Shown: positions 1-8,160, counted from the first letter of the stretch. The stretch: DNA of 64,000 nt from UBA2040 sp041751955 (GCA_041751955.1 JBGSIB010000054.1:1-64000), one strand, 5' to 3'. Notes: generated by a model not told the origin, from the sequence alone. A program made the numbers and translations.

Positions 1-42
1 GTAGCTGCATTCCAAGATACTTTCCAAATTTTTCTTTCTTTT

Positions 43-1038
43 TTACGCTGCAAATTTATTTAATTCGACATATGGTGTCCCGCGTTTGACCGTTGAAAAG
101 ATTCTTGCCACTATTTTATTTCTGATTATGTTGATAACGACCATTTTCGGTTTCCCTTCATTAACCCTTTGTTCATAGTACATTTTGAGTTCTTTATCGC
201 TTCGTATAGCACTGATTGCCGACATAGAAAGTAGACTTTTCATTTTTCGATCGCTAATGGAATGGATTTTATTTCTGCCTTTGATACTGGTTCCTGATTG
301 GTACGGATAAGGAACTAATCCACAATAAGATGAAAATTGTCGCCATGAGAGGAATCGCGTGTAATTGTGAGTATGAATGAGCATTTGAACAGCCAAGATT
401 TTACCAACCCCTTTAACAGTCTTAGATAATAAATAGTTATCTTTCAGACTTTCATCCGTCTTGATAAGCAGTTCCATTTCTTTCTCGATGTTTTTCGTTT
501 GTTGTTGAAGTTCTTTGATCGTCTGATCAAGGATTAAAACAGATGGATCTATTTCCCTTTTCAGGACGATTTGAAGCATTCCGGTACGCAGATTTTTAAG
601 TGCTACTGTTTGTTTGACCAATTGTTCTCGTAGACTCATCATGCGCTGCAACTCAATAATTTTCTGAGAAGGAGGTATAGATTGTTTTATTTCCTCTCTT
701 CGCAACCAAGCATAATGTGCAAGATAAGCCGCATCATCTTTATCTGTTTTTGCTCTTTTAAGCCCGATAGAACGTTTTATTTCTATTGGGTTTACACAGG
801 TGTATTTTAGAGCGTTTTGATGCAGAAAGGCACTCAATTCGAGACAATACCAACCTGTGTGCTCAAAGCAAAAAAGAACTTCTTCAACAAGTAAACCTTC
901 CCTTTTGATCCACTGGATCATTTCTTTAAAGCCTTTCACATTATTGACAAATTGATGGTGCTTGTTCATTTTATACAGATGAACATCAATTGTTAATTTA
1001 CTTACATCAATACCTGCACTTTCATTTACATTTTTCAT
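43..1038 (-). CDS. IS110-family transposase (DEDD bridge recombinase)
   Basis: This 331-residue protein catalyses RNA-guided recombination of the element. An N-terminal RuvC-like DEDD domain is visible, with D11 in GIDVSK, E59 in FEHTGWY, and D99 and D102 in KTDKDD. A coiled-coil stretch follows at about 125-195. The C-terminal Transposase_20 domain starts near KTVKGVGKI (206-214) and contains the conserved SSYCGLVPYPYQSG segment with the catalytic serine at S248. Length is typical for the family and the frame is intact, so the element may be active. The ATG lies just downstream of the bridge RNA region, the IS110 rather than IS1111 arrangement. Family assignment is secure; subgroup is not. 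Confidence 0.96.
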   Translation of the reverse strand: MKNVNESAGIDVSKLTIDVHLYKMNKHHQFVNNVKGFKEMIQWIKREGLLVEEVLFCFEHTGWYCLELSAFLHQNALKYTCVNPIEIKRSIGLKRAKTDKDDAAYLAHYAWLRREEIKQSIPPSQKIIELQRMMSLREQLVKQTVALKNLRTGMLQIVLKREIDPSVLILDQTIKELQQQTKNIEKEMELLIKTDESLKDNYLLSKTVKGVGKILAVQMLIHTHNYTRFLSWRQFSSYCGLVPYPYQSGTSIKGRNKIHSISDRKMKSLLSMSAISAIRSDKELKMYYEQRVNEGKPKMVVINIIRNKIVARIFSTVKRGTPYVELNKFAA

Positions 1039-1066
1039 ACATTCGTATTTAGATAAAACAAAACAA

Positions 1067-1209
1067 CTTGCGGAGCTATAGCCTTTAACGGGTCCTTACA
1101 CCCAACATTCCAATTAGCACTTGCAAGTCAGAAGGAAAGAAACGGGACTTATGCAGCTAATAAGCCTCGGAGCTTACAAAACGTTTGAGTTCACCCGTTT
1201 CTCCTTCTG
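1067..1209 (-). ncRNA. IS110 bridge RNA with target- and donor-binding loops
   Basis: The region folds into two stem-loops in the order known for IS621. The target stem pairs 1194-1209 with 1129-1146. Its loop holds a left target guide (1177-1186), matching 9 of 10 bases of the flank at 1246-1255, and a right target guide (1151-1159), the reverse complement of the other flank at 2-10. The second stem begins with CTTGC/GCAAG (1123-1127 with 1067-1071). Its loop holds a left donor guide (1106-1113), identical to the element end at 8-15, and a right donor guide (1081-1087), the reverse complement of the other end at 1240-1246. All four guides sit in the expected order and polarity. RNA ends are not determined. 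Confidence 0.85.
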
Positions 1210-1287
1210 AAAAGTTATGATTATTTCAGAAATACAAACTAAAGGCAAAACGTTCAAAAAACAGCACCGCCCCAAAACCTCCCACAA

Positions 1288-2535
1288 TCATCCCACCATT
1301 TCCCCCACAATCCTCTCCTCCAACAACAAAATGTCACGTTTATCCACTTCCTCGATCAAAACAAAGGAAACAGACGGCAGCGAATAGTCTTGGATTTTTG
1401 AGAGACTTTCCAATGAAATAACACCAATCGTATAGCCATTTTGGCCGTTGGAGAAGGTTTCTTCGATGGAGACAAACTCTTGGGTGAGATCCAGTTTTAA
1501 ATACAATTTGTAACGCAAGAAGATTTTCAAGAAGATATCAGAACTGGCTTTGAGCACCGCGCTGTTGCCTTTTTTCTTGTAAGAGTAACGGTAGTCGTAA
1601 CTCAAGGCAGAAATATCAGACAAAACAGCGGAAGCGGTTGGGAAAGCACCCGCGCCTTTTCCGAGAAAAAACTGCAAATCACTGAAACTCGATTTGGTTT
1701 GCACGGCATTGAATACATCGTTGACATCAAACAGTTTTTCAGATGGATGAATAAATTTCGGGGCAACGTAAGCGGTAATTTCGCCTTCGGATGATTTTTT
1801 TGCACCTGCCACCAATTTTATTTTCAAGCCTTTTTCGCGGGCGTAATTCAATTCCAGTTCACTGAGTTTGTCTATACCAGCATTGAACAAATCATCGGGT
1901 TGCACCACCAAACCGAATGCATGCGCAAGGAGAATCAGTAATTTGTATTTAGCGTCGAAACCGCCTGTGTCCAAGATTGGATTCGTTTCTGCGAATCCTT
2001 TTTCTTGTGCATCTTTCAAGGCCACTTCGAAACTGAGATTTTCCTCTACAATTTTGGTCAAAATGTAGTTGGTGGAACCGTTCACAATCCCTTCAATGGA
2101 TTCCAGCAAGTCGTTGTCGAAGTATTCTTCCAAATTCCGGATGATGGGAATACTGGCGCAACAAGCTGCTTCGTACAAAAGCGGAACTTGATGTTCAATT
2201 TGCAACTGGTACAATTCTTCGAAGTGTTCCGCAATCATTTTTTTGTTGGCGGTGACCACGGCTTTCCCTTTCGACAAAGCTTCTTTCACAATCCAAAAGG
2301 CTTCGTCGGCATCGTCAATCAATTCTACAATGGTATTGATGGAAGGATCGTTGAGCAAATCGTGTTTATCGAACGTAAAATTTTCTGCTGCGATGGCTCT
2401 TTTTTTGCTTGGATCTTTCACACAAATTCGGGCAATGTTGGCTTTTAAACCGGGTGTTTTTTCTAAAACTTCGTACAAACCAAAACCGACGCAACCAAAG
2501 CCAAAAAGGCCGATGTTTATTGTTTTTTGAGACAT
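1288..2535 (-). CDS. hom: Homoserine dehydrogenase
   Basis: This 415-residue enzyme reduces aspartate semialdehyde to homoserine with NAD(P)H, at the branch to methionine and threonine. The Rossmann GxGxxG (GFGCVG, 12-17), the lysine region TANKK (95-99), the substrate-binding VNGSTNYIL (151-159), and the catalytic signature DTGGFDAKYK (189-198, with K198 the likely proton-transfer lysine) are all visible. The protein is monofunctional, with no fused aspartokinase. The C-terminal 100 residues lack an obvious ACT domain. The ATG lies 2 bp after the stop of the metB-like gene, so the two are co-transcribed and both fall under the upstream SAM-I riboswitch. IS110 sits just beyond the stop. Confidence 0.95.
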   Translation of the reverse strand: MSQKTINIGLFGFGCVGFGLYEVLEKTPGLKANIARICVKDPSKKRAIAAENFTFDKHDLLNDPSINTIVELIDDADEAFWIVKEALSKGKAVVTANKKMIAEHFEELYQLQIEHQVPLLYEAACCASIPIIRNLEEYFDNDLLESIEGIVNGSTNYILTKIVEENLSFEVALKDAQEKGFAETNPILDTGGFDAKYKLLILLAHAFGLVVQPDDLFNAGIDKLSELELNYAREKGLKIKLVAGAKKSSEGEITAYVAPKFIHPSEKLFDVNDVFNAVQTKSSFSDLQFFLGKGAGAFPTASAVLSDISALSYDYRYSYKKKGNSAVLKASSDIFLKIFLRYKLYLKLDLTQEFVSIEETFSNGQNGYTIGVISLESLSKIQDYSLPSVSFVLIEEVDKRDILLLEERIVGEMVG

Positions 2536-2537
2536 GA

Positions 2538-3713
2538 TTAAAGGGTTTTAGCGTTCAACAAAAGTGATTTTGAAATGGATGAAAACGCTACTTTTAAGTC
2601 AGCAATTAAATCCTCGGCATCTTCCAATCCAACGGAAAGTCGGATCAAACTATCGGTAACACCTGCGGCATATCGCACCTCTTTCGGTGTGGCTTTGTGC
2701 GTCATTTCGCAGGGCAAACAAATCAAACTTTTCACGCCGCCCAAACTTTCCGCCAACTTGAAAAACTGCGTGCTTTGGACAAATTTGGAGGCAATTTCTT
2801 TGTCGTCGATGTCCAAGTCGAAGGAAACGATTCCACCAAAGTATTTTTGCTGTTTGGCAGCGATCGCATGATTTTTGTGAGAAGGAAGTCCTGGAAAATA
2901 AACGTTTTTCACTAAGTCTTGTGTTTGCAGAAATTCAGCAATTTGCTGCGCATTTTCAGAATGTTGTTTCACGCGAAGTGCCAAAGTTTCAATTCCACGG
3001 ATCACCAACCAACTGTCGAAAGGAGCGAGAATTCCGCCCGAAGCATTTTGGATAAACTTGATTTTCGCACCCAATTCTTCTGTTTTGGTAACGACTAATC
3101 CAGCGATTAAATCACTGTGACCTGCCAAATATTTGGTCGCCGAATGCAAGACGATATCCGCACCCAATTCGATGGGTTTTTGAGAAACCGGCGAAGCGAA
3201 GGTATTGTCAACACAAAGCAAGGCTTGATTGGCATGAGCAATTTTGGCTATTTCTGCAATGTCAGAGATTTTCAAAGTGGGATTGGTGGGCGATTCTATC
3301 CAGACCAAAGCCGTTTTTGACGAAATAGCGTCGGCTACGTTTTGGAAATCGGTAGAATCTACATAGTGAACCGTGATGCCAAATTTTTCAAAAATGTGGG
3401 TGAACAAGCGAAAAGCTCCGCCGTAAATATCGTCAACGGCTACAATTTCATCGCCTGATTTCAGCAATTTGACCACGGCATCTACTGCAGCCAAACCACT
3501 GGCAAAGGCCAAACCTTTTGCGCCACCTTCCAGTTTTGCAATCAAGTCTTCGAGGACTTTTCGCGTTGGGTTGTTGGAACGACTGTAATCAAATCCCTTG
3601 TTGATGCCGGGCGACTCTTGAACAAAGGTAGAAGTTTGATAAATGGGAGTAGAAATGGCTCCCGTCAATTCATCGACAGGAATGCTGTGCAAAATTTGTG
3701 TTGTTTCTTTCAT
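2538..3713 (-). CDS. metB: Cystathionine gamma-synthase/beta-lyase family PLP enzyme
   Basis: This 391-residue trans-sulfuration enzyme probably joins an activated homoserine to cysteine or sulfide for methionine synthesis. The PLP lysine is K194 in SATKYLAGHSD. The phosphate-binding Y43 and R45 lie in YSRSNNPT, and WIESPTNPT and CVDNTFASP are the classical cofactor segments. An upstream in-frame extension of 20 codons exists but begins in the leader, so the ATG at 3713 (MKETTQILHS) is preferred. Its gene is the first of a metB-hom operon. CGS, CBL, CGL and O-acetylhomoserine sulfhydrylase are hard to separate by sequence. The hom linkage and SAM riboswitch favour a biosynthetic role. Confidence 0.88.
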   Translation of the reverse strand: MKETTQILHSIPVDELTGAISTPIYQTSTFVQESPGINKGFDYSRSNNPTRKVLEDLIAKLEGGAKGLAFASGLAAVDAVVKLLKSGDEIVAVDDIYGGAFRLFTHIFEKFGITVHYVDSTDFQNVADAISSKTALVWIESPTNPTLKISDIAEIAKIAHANQALLCVDNTFASPVSQKPIELGADIVLHSATKYLAGHSDLIAGLVVTKTEELGAKIKFIQNASGGILAPFDSWLVIRGIETLALRVKQHSENAQQIAEFLQTQDLVKNVYFPGLPSHKNHAIAAKQQKYFGGIVSFDLDIDDKEIASKFVQSTQFFKLAESLGGVKSLICLPCEMTHKATPKEVRYAAGVTDSLIRLSVGLEDAEDLIADLKVAFSSISKSLLLNAKTL

Positions 3714-3805
3714 CTTTATTTTGAATGAGTTAATTAAAAAAGTAATCGTTTTTAACCAAATTAACCTATCCAAAAATGCAGTTGAATCCCAACTTATAGG
3801 AGCAC

Positions 3806-3837
3806 AAAAAAAGCTCTCCTATAAGTTAGAAGAGCTT
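3806..3837 (-). terminator. Riboswitch-controlled attenuator terminator
   Basis: On the minus strand AAGCTCT pairs with AGAGCTT (3831-3837 with 3811-3817), followed by seven T residues. This is an intrinsic terminator between the SAM-I aptamer and metB. Its loop (3821-3829) is exactly complementary to the aptamer P1 3' strand (3873-3881), giving an antiterminator. A further perfect 12-bp hairpin (3816-3827 with 3791-3802) overlaps it and places the U-run in its loop. Confidence 0.85.
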
Positions 3838-3876
3838 AAAATATATCGCGAATAATTTCGAAGCTTGTTTTTCTAA

Positions 3877-3985
3877 CTTATCTATCCCCGATTTCTCGTG
3901 GGGTTGAATGTGGCACCTTCTTGCATTTTCATACAAGGGTTGCCAAGACTTCATCGGGTCAATTCCCTCTGTCTTTCTGGATAAG
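3877..3985 (-). promoter_or_regulatory. SAM-I (S-box) riboswitch aptamer
   Basis: On the minus strand the aptamer opens with CTTATC and closes with GATAAG (P1: 3980-3985 with 3877-3882). Between them are the S-box landmarks AGAGGGA..TGACCC, GATGAAG..TTGGCAACCC and AGGTGCCA..TTC, followed by a CCCC/GGGG helix. These match the consensus S-adenosylmethionine riboswitch. Binding of SAM should stabilise P1, free the attenuator and stop transcription of metB-hom. A 60-codon open frame over this region is a shadow of the conserved RNA, not a gene. Confidence 0.93.
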
Positions 3986-4007
3986 AATAATGTGTAAAGA
4001 ACGTCCA

Positions 4008-4040
4008 CAAAGGTATGGAAACAAAAATGGAATAAACAAA
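4008..4040 (-). promoter_or_regulatory. Promoter of the riboswitch-metB-hom transcript
   Basis: The minus strand carries TACCTTTG (4008-4015), a perfect Bacteroidota -7 box (TAnnTTTG). A TTTG -33 element lies 21 bases upstream (4037-4040). Transcription would start about 15 bases before the SAM-I aptamer. The rest of 4041-4289 shows no gene. Confidence 0.65.
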
Positions 4041-4289
4041 TGATTTTTGAAAATAAATTTTAAAACATTGATTTTTAGTTATTTGCATTGGAAATGGCAA
4101 ATCGAAAAAGATCTGGCGTAGGAACAAGCTTAATTGGGCTAACCAGCCTGTTTTAAGCCATATTATCCTTTACTCTTAAAAAGTAATCGACTTGAATTTG
4201 AAACTACTTTTCCTTGTTTTTGTTTCCGAAATTTTAAAAAAAAGAGCGGATACGATTAACTTTCGGTTTTGTAACCAATCTTGTCTTTA

Positions 4290-4315
4290 CGCGTTTTAAC
4301 TCAAAGCAAAACGCG
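4290..4315 (+). other. Hairpin in the 5' leader of the sulfatase-modifying-like gene
   Basis: CGCGTTTT at 4290-4297 is the perfect reverse complement of AAAACGCG at 4308-4315, giving an 8-bp stem and 10-base loop that ends five bases before the ATG at 4321. It could mask the translation start. The role is inferred. Confidence 0.45.
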
Positions 4316-4320
4316 CAATT

Positions 4321-5220
4321 ATGAAAAAAACAGTTACCTTATTTTTTGTCCTTTTATGTTCTCTTTTCTTTTTCTCTTTCCATCAAAAAATAGATCGAAA
4401 AACGGAAAAGGCTTTGAATTCAGGTTATACATTTGTTCCTTCGGGAAAGTTGGATTTGAATGGAGAAACGAAGACAATTCAGTCCTTCATCATGTTTCAA
4501 GGCGAGGTTTCGAATCAAGATTATGCGGAGTTTTTGCATTATCTGAAAACGAATGGTGAAACAGAAAAGCTGAAAATAGCACAAGTAGATACGACTTTGT
4601 GGGACATGGGTTCTGGTTTCAATAAACCTTTTCAAGATCATTACAATTCGCATCCCGCCTACCGAAATTATCCGGTGGTCAATATCACCAAGGAGGCAGC
4701 CGAATTGTATTGTGCCTGGTTGACGGAGAATTTCCTCCCGAACAAATTGGGCGATTCGAAATTGAAATTCCGTTTGCCCACGCACGATGAATGGATTTAT
4801 GCCGCCAATGGTGGACAAGCCAATCCTGTTTACAGTTGGGAAGGACCGTTTTTGCGCGATAAAAAAGGATGTCACTTGGCCAATTATGTTCAGTTTGGTT
4901 CAGAGAATATCGCTAGAGATTCTACAGGTAAGTTGGTTGTGGAAACGAAAATAAGTTTGGCAAGTCGCAGCAACGATGGGGCAGATGTTACTGCTCCTGT
5001 AAAATCCTATTGGCCCAATGCGTTTGGTTTGTACAACATGAATGGAAATGTTGCCGAAATTATTGGCGACAAAGAGGTCGTTGCTGGCGGTTCATGGCGC
5101 GACCCGGGGTTTGATGTCCGCAACCAAAGTTCAAAAACTTATTCGGGAGCAGCACCAAATATTGGTTTCAGGGTCATTGCTACTGCGCAAGCAAGGGATG
5201 TTCCTTGGTTAAAACATTAG
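4321..5220 (+). CDS. Exported SUMF1/formylglycine-generating-enzyme-domain protein
   Basis: This 299-residue protein has an N-terminal hydrophobic signal (residues 4-20) and one FGE-sulfatase (SUMF1) domain. Landmarks are FQGEVSNQDYAEF, YPVVNITKEAAELYCAWL, KFRLPTHDEWIYAA, FGLYNMNGNVAEI and the closing GGSWRDPG..IGFRV. The same fold occurs in the gliding proteins GldJ and GldK, but this copy is shorter and lacks a clear lipobox. The two active-site cysteines of true formylglycine-generating enzymes are not evident, so a structural or binding role is likelier than catalysis. It is transcribed alone, with an unusual hairpin just before the start codon. Confidence 0.85.
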   Translation: MKKTVTLFFVLLCSLFFFSFHQKIDRKTEKALNSGYTFVPSGKLDLNGETKTIQSFIMFQGEVSNQDYAEFLHYLKTNGETEKLKIAQVDTTLWDMGSGFNKPFQDHYNSHPAYRNYPVVNITKEAAELYCAWLTENFLPNKLGDSKLKFRLPTHDEWIYAANGGQANPVYSWEGPFLRDKKGCHLANYVQFGSENIARDSTGKLVVETKISLASRSNDGADVTAPVKSYWPNAFGLYNMNGNVAEIIGDKEVVAGGSWRDPGFDVRNQSSKTYSGAAPNIGFRVIATAQARDVPWLKH

Positions 5221-5278
5221 AAAATCGAATTTTCGAGATTTTTGTTTAACTTAGGTTCTCATTTCAAAAAGAGAACTT

Positions 5279-5353
5279 ATGATAATGGGAGCGATTATTG
5301 GAGCAGGAGTGGCGGTTATTTATCTTTTGTTCTTTAAGAAAAAGTCAGAGTAA
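5279..5353 (+). CDS. Possible 24-residue single-span membrane protein
   Basis: A short frame starts at ATG 5279 after an AAAGAGAACTT leader and encodes a glycine/valine/isoleucine-rich span followed by LLFFKKKSE. The composition is that of a small bitopic membrane protein with a positive cytoplasmic tail, common in Bacteroidota but rarely annotated. It is not obviously part of either neighbour. The call rests only on composition, start context and the lysine-rich end, and no family is recognised. Confidence 0.4.
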   Translation: MIMGAIIGAGVAVIYLLFFKKKSE

Positions 5354-5372
5354 AAAGAGAGTTAGTTGATTT

Positions 5373-6356
5373 TTATTGAATCAATATTTTCTTGCTGATG
5401 GTATTATTTTCTGATTCAATTTTAATGATGTGCAGGCCTTGTGTTCCTTTGTTTAGCGTGAATTCAATTTGATTTGAAGAAATCTTTTTGGTGTTGAAGA
5501 AAACTTCTTTTCCGCTGAAATCATAAATTATGATGTTCTGTATATTTTCAAATCCATCTTTTAATTCTATCGAAAATTGTCCTGAATTGGGATTGGGAAA
5601 TATTTCGATTGCAGCCTCAAGATTGTTTTCAGTCAAGGAAGCGAAGGAAGGTTCTGAATGATACAATTCCAAAACTTCCGTATCGCTTAAAGCTGATTTA
5701 AAAAAGTAGATATCGTCCAAAGACATATTTCCCCAGCCTATTTCCAAGTTGGCAGAATCTATATTTGCCGGATATTGCACCACATTTCCTATGTAAATGG
5801 ATTGCAGCCAGTTGCCGTTCAAATATGTTTTTAGGCTGTCGCTTCTGTCATAACTCAAGGTAATGTGCTGCCAAACAGAATCGGGCAAATAGCCAATTGA
5901 ACCGTGAATGGCGGATGAATCTGTAATGGGTTGAAAACTGTGGTGCATGAATCCTGAACCTATCCAATTGTTGTACATCACGGTGTAATGCTCGGTGGTG
6001 ATGTTGTTTGGATTGCTTAATGACAAGTAGGTTTTGTTGATAATTGGTCGATCAGACCATAAACTTCCATCTTTTCTGAACCAAAAAGCAATGGTAAAAT
6101 CGGACGACCCCATTTGTGAAAAGCTTGGATTTCCATAATTCAAGGTAGAATTCAGTTGAATAGCTGCATTTGGATTTCCCAAGCGGTCGTCGACGTAGGT
6201 GAAGGCTGTGCCACCTGGATAAGTAGGAATCCATCCCGATAAACTTTCCGCAGTTGTAGAATCGAAGTGCATGACAGCTGACGCTAGGTTGGTGATTTGG
6301 CTGTTGGTGTAAGCGAAACTGGAAAGAAGCGCTGCGAGGAGTAAAAATGTTTTCAT
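5373..6356 (-). CDS. Secreted LamG-domain protein with T9SS sorting domain
   Basis: This 327-residue protein begins with a signal peptide (MKTFLLLAALLSSFAYTNSQ). A LamG/concanavalin-like jelly-roll domain covers about residues 25-235, with FTIAFWFRKDG, WQHITLSYDRS and DDIYFFKSALSDTEVLELY as landmarks. A type A C-terminal sorting domain follows (IFPNPNSGQFSIEL...KILIQ, about 250-327). It should be exported across the outer membrane by the type IX system and anchored or released. The ligand is unknown; sugar binding is common for the fold. It resembles the N-terminal part of the larger surface protein at 37971-39893. Confidence 0.88.
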   Translation of the reverse strand: MKTFLLLAALLSSFAYTNSQITNLASAVMHFDSTTAESLSGWIPTYPGGTAFTYVDDRLGNPNAAIQLNSTLNYGNPSFSQMGSSDFTIAFWFRKDGSLWSDRPIINKTYLSLSNPNNITTEHYTVMYNNWIGSGFMHHSFQPITDSSAIHGSIGYLPDSVWQHITLSYDRSDSLKTYLNGNWLQSIYIGNVVQYPANIDSANLEIGWGNMSLDDIYFFKSALSDTEVLELYHSEPSFASLTENNLEAAIEIFPNPNSGQFSIELKDGFENIQNIIIYDFSGKEVFFNTKKISSNQIEFTLNKGTQGLHIIKIESENNTISKKILIQ

Positions 6357-6556
6357 GTGTATTGGTCTATGCTTAATTAACGAAAGAAAAAGTAAAGGGG
6401 TTGAAAATCTGTAGTTTGAATCTTGAATCCAATCCTTATTTTCCTTGCATGGTGTGTAAATAAAAGTGCACTTAAGTTTATGCTGTGTGCAGTAAAAAAG
6501 TAATAATAGCGCTTCTTTTTCTTGATTTTGATTTTTTTACATCGGTCAAAAATGAA

Positions 6557-7450
6557 TTACTCTGGAATGACCCAGCCGACGTAGTACCGTTTTTTGAACT
6601 CTGCTTTTTCAAAAAGATTATGTTCCTCCGAGTCAATCGGTTCTGTCATAACCAAATAGCGTTTTGGATTTACTTTCTCGTTGCTGAATAAAATGCGGGC
6701 TTTGAATCCATTCTTTTTTGTCAAAATAGGAATGGATTTTCCCAGACGGATTGAATCTCGATAAGTACTTTTGTTGGAGCCAAAATATGGACTTGTTCCT
6801 CTGAAATCGAGAGGAAAGGCCATCAAACCATGGGCACGAATCGTATCTTTTTCCATGTTAGCCATAAAGTCAGGGAAATGCTTTAACTGTCCGATCCCGA
6901 TGGCGGAAACGCAATAAAGAATGGAAACATTTTCGGAACTCAATTGATATGCATAAAAATCTGTGGTATAAGAGTCACAACACGGAATGGACTGTGTATA
7001 AATTTGAGTGCCATTTGGCTTAGAAACGATGGCTAAAATGTGACCTTTCAAAGTCTGGTTTAAAGCAAACTTCTGATTCGTTTGGATGAAAACTTGGACA
7101 CTTCTTGTGCCAGTATATCCCGTTATTCCTTCGTAAAGAGCATCCAAATCACCGTCGGCATCCAAATCGATAAAGTACAAACCATTAATGTCGAAAGAAA
7201 AATATTTGGAATCTTCTGGAAATTCATCCGAATAGGAAGGATTTTCGAAGGGTATCGTATCGGAAAAGAACGAAGCATATTTTTCGTAAAGTTTCTTTGT
7301 GTTTTTGGGTGAAAAAGATTTGTATTTCGAGCGTATGACCGGTAGTTTTTTGATATAATTTTCTGTTTGGGCAGAAACGTTCACGCAACATAAACAAAGG
7401 AGGAAAATGGAAATAGTTTCTAAAATTTGTTTTTTCATCATTCGTTTCAT
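6557..7450 (-). CDS. Exported protein of unknown function with calcium-type repeat
   Basis: This 297-residue protein has a signal peptide ending near NVSAQ (residue 28), so it acts in the periplasm or outside. Residues around FIDLDADGDLDALYEG form an Asp-rich EF-hand/FG-GAP-like loop typical of calcium-binding VCBS-type repeats. It is followed by a predicted beta-rich segment. Two closely spaced methionines (residues 1 and 4-5) make the start uncertain by a few codons. It stands alone between the LamG protein and the YdeI-like gene. No family is recognised with confidence. Confidence 0.7.
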   Translation of the reverse strand: MKRMMKKQILETISIFLLCLCCVNVSAQTENYIKKLPVIRSKYKSFSPKNTKKLYEKYASFFSDTIPFENPSYSDEFPEDSKYFSFDINGLYFIDLDADGDLDALYEGITGYTGTRSVQVFIQTNQKFALNQTLKGHILAIVSKPNGTQIYTQSIPCCDSYTTDFYAYQLSSENVSILYCVSAIGIGQLKHFPDFMANMEKDTIRAHGLMAFPLDFRGTSPYFGSNKSTYRDSIRLGKSIPILTKKNGFKARILFSNEKVNPKRYLVMTEPIDSEEHNLFEKAEFKKRYYVGWVIPE

Positions 7451-7484
7451 GGGCGGCGATTTTTTATTTCAATGGTATTCCATT

Positions 7485-8132
7485 TTAGCTTGATTTCTCA
7501 AAATATTTATGCGAACCATCACAATTCGGCATTCTTTTGGAATGTCCGCAAACGCAATCGTTCATTCCTTTTCCTTTCATGATGCGGTCGCGGTATTTTT
7601 CAATTCGTGCTTCTATGGTTTTGGATTGTTTGGCGGCGGTAAAGAACATGTTGTAGGCGCGTTGTCGGCCAGTAGTCAATCCTTCAAATGCAGCCTTAAA
7701 ACTAGGGTCTTGATCCAATTTTTTGATGAGTTCTTCTGGGAATTCGAATTCGGTACTTTTCGCTAAATCAACTTTCAATCCAGCTTTTTCGACTTCAATT
7801 GCCTCAAAAATATAGGCTTTTAAGGTGTTGGTATTTTCTGCTATTTGTTTTAAACTGGTGAATTTGGCAAACATGCCGGATTGCGAGTTTTCACCTGGAC
7901 TCACGAGAATTTCAGCTTCATCTTTTAGCAAAACACCTTTCAAAAAACTAAGGACGCAATGCTCTTTAAAAGCACTGATAATCAGAACGTTTTTGTTTTG
8001 AAAGCTATAACAAGGTTGACGCCACTTGAGTTCTTCTGTCAAGCCACAATCCAAAACAATGGCTCTGAGGGCTTCCATTTCCTTTTGCCAATTTTGTGCT
8101 TTTAATAGAAATTCGTCGACTTTTGGATGCAT
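7485..8132 (-). CDS. YdeI/DUF1801-family protein with C-terminal CDGSH iron-sulfur motif
   Basis: This 215-residue cytosolic protein begins with a DUF1801-like domain (LTEELKWRQPCYSF..VLIISAFKEHCVLSFLKG), continues into a YdeI/OmpD-associated domain (EFPEELIKKLDQDPSFKAAF..LTTGRQRAY), and ends in a short Cys-rich tail. The tail, CVCGHSKRMPNCDGSH (about 192-207), fits the CDGSH consensus C-x-C-x2-S-x3-P-x-C-D-G-S-H exactly, so it should bind a 2Fe-2S cluster through three Cys and one His. YdeI proteins are linked to envelope stress and peptide tolerance in enterobacteria. A redox role is inferred only from the tail. Confidence 0.85.
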   Translation of the reverse strand: MHPKVDEFLLKAQNWQKEMEALRAIVLDCGLTEELKWRQPCYSFQNKNVLIISAFKEHCVLSFLKGVLLKDEAEILVSPGENSQSGMFAKFTSLKQIAENTNTLKAYIFEAIEVEKAGLKVDLAKSTEFEFPEELIKKLDQDPSFKAAFEGLTTGRQRAYNMFFTAAKQSKTIEARIEKYRDRIMKGKGMNDCVCGHSKRMPNCDGSHKYFEKSS

Positions 8133-8160
8133 AGATTTGATTTTTAATTACGCAGCTTGC

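Larger units (their letters stand above)
7..1247 (-). mobile_element. IS110-family insertion sequence, complete
   Basis: This is a complete element of about 1.24 kb, with a minus-strand transposase and a roughly 200-base non-coding end upstream of it. The ends were placed from the bridge RNA guides. A shared trinucleotide (TGC on the element's sense strand, GCA on the plus strand) occurs at 7-9 and 1245-1247, where element meets flank. The sense-strand empty target reconstructs as GAACGTTTTGCAGCTAC. No terminal inverted repeat is apparent, as expected for IS110. The exact boundary is uncertain by one or two bases because the core is repeated at both junctions. The element lies 41 bp from the end of hom and does not interrupt it. 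The left flank is cut by the window edge. Confidence 0.85.

Noticed and set aside
3826..4008. A 60-codon minus-strand frame between metB and the SUMF1-like gene
   Set aside because: It lies exactly over the SAM-I riboswitch. Its codons follow RNA-conserved blocks, so it is a shadow.
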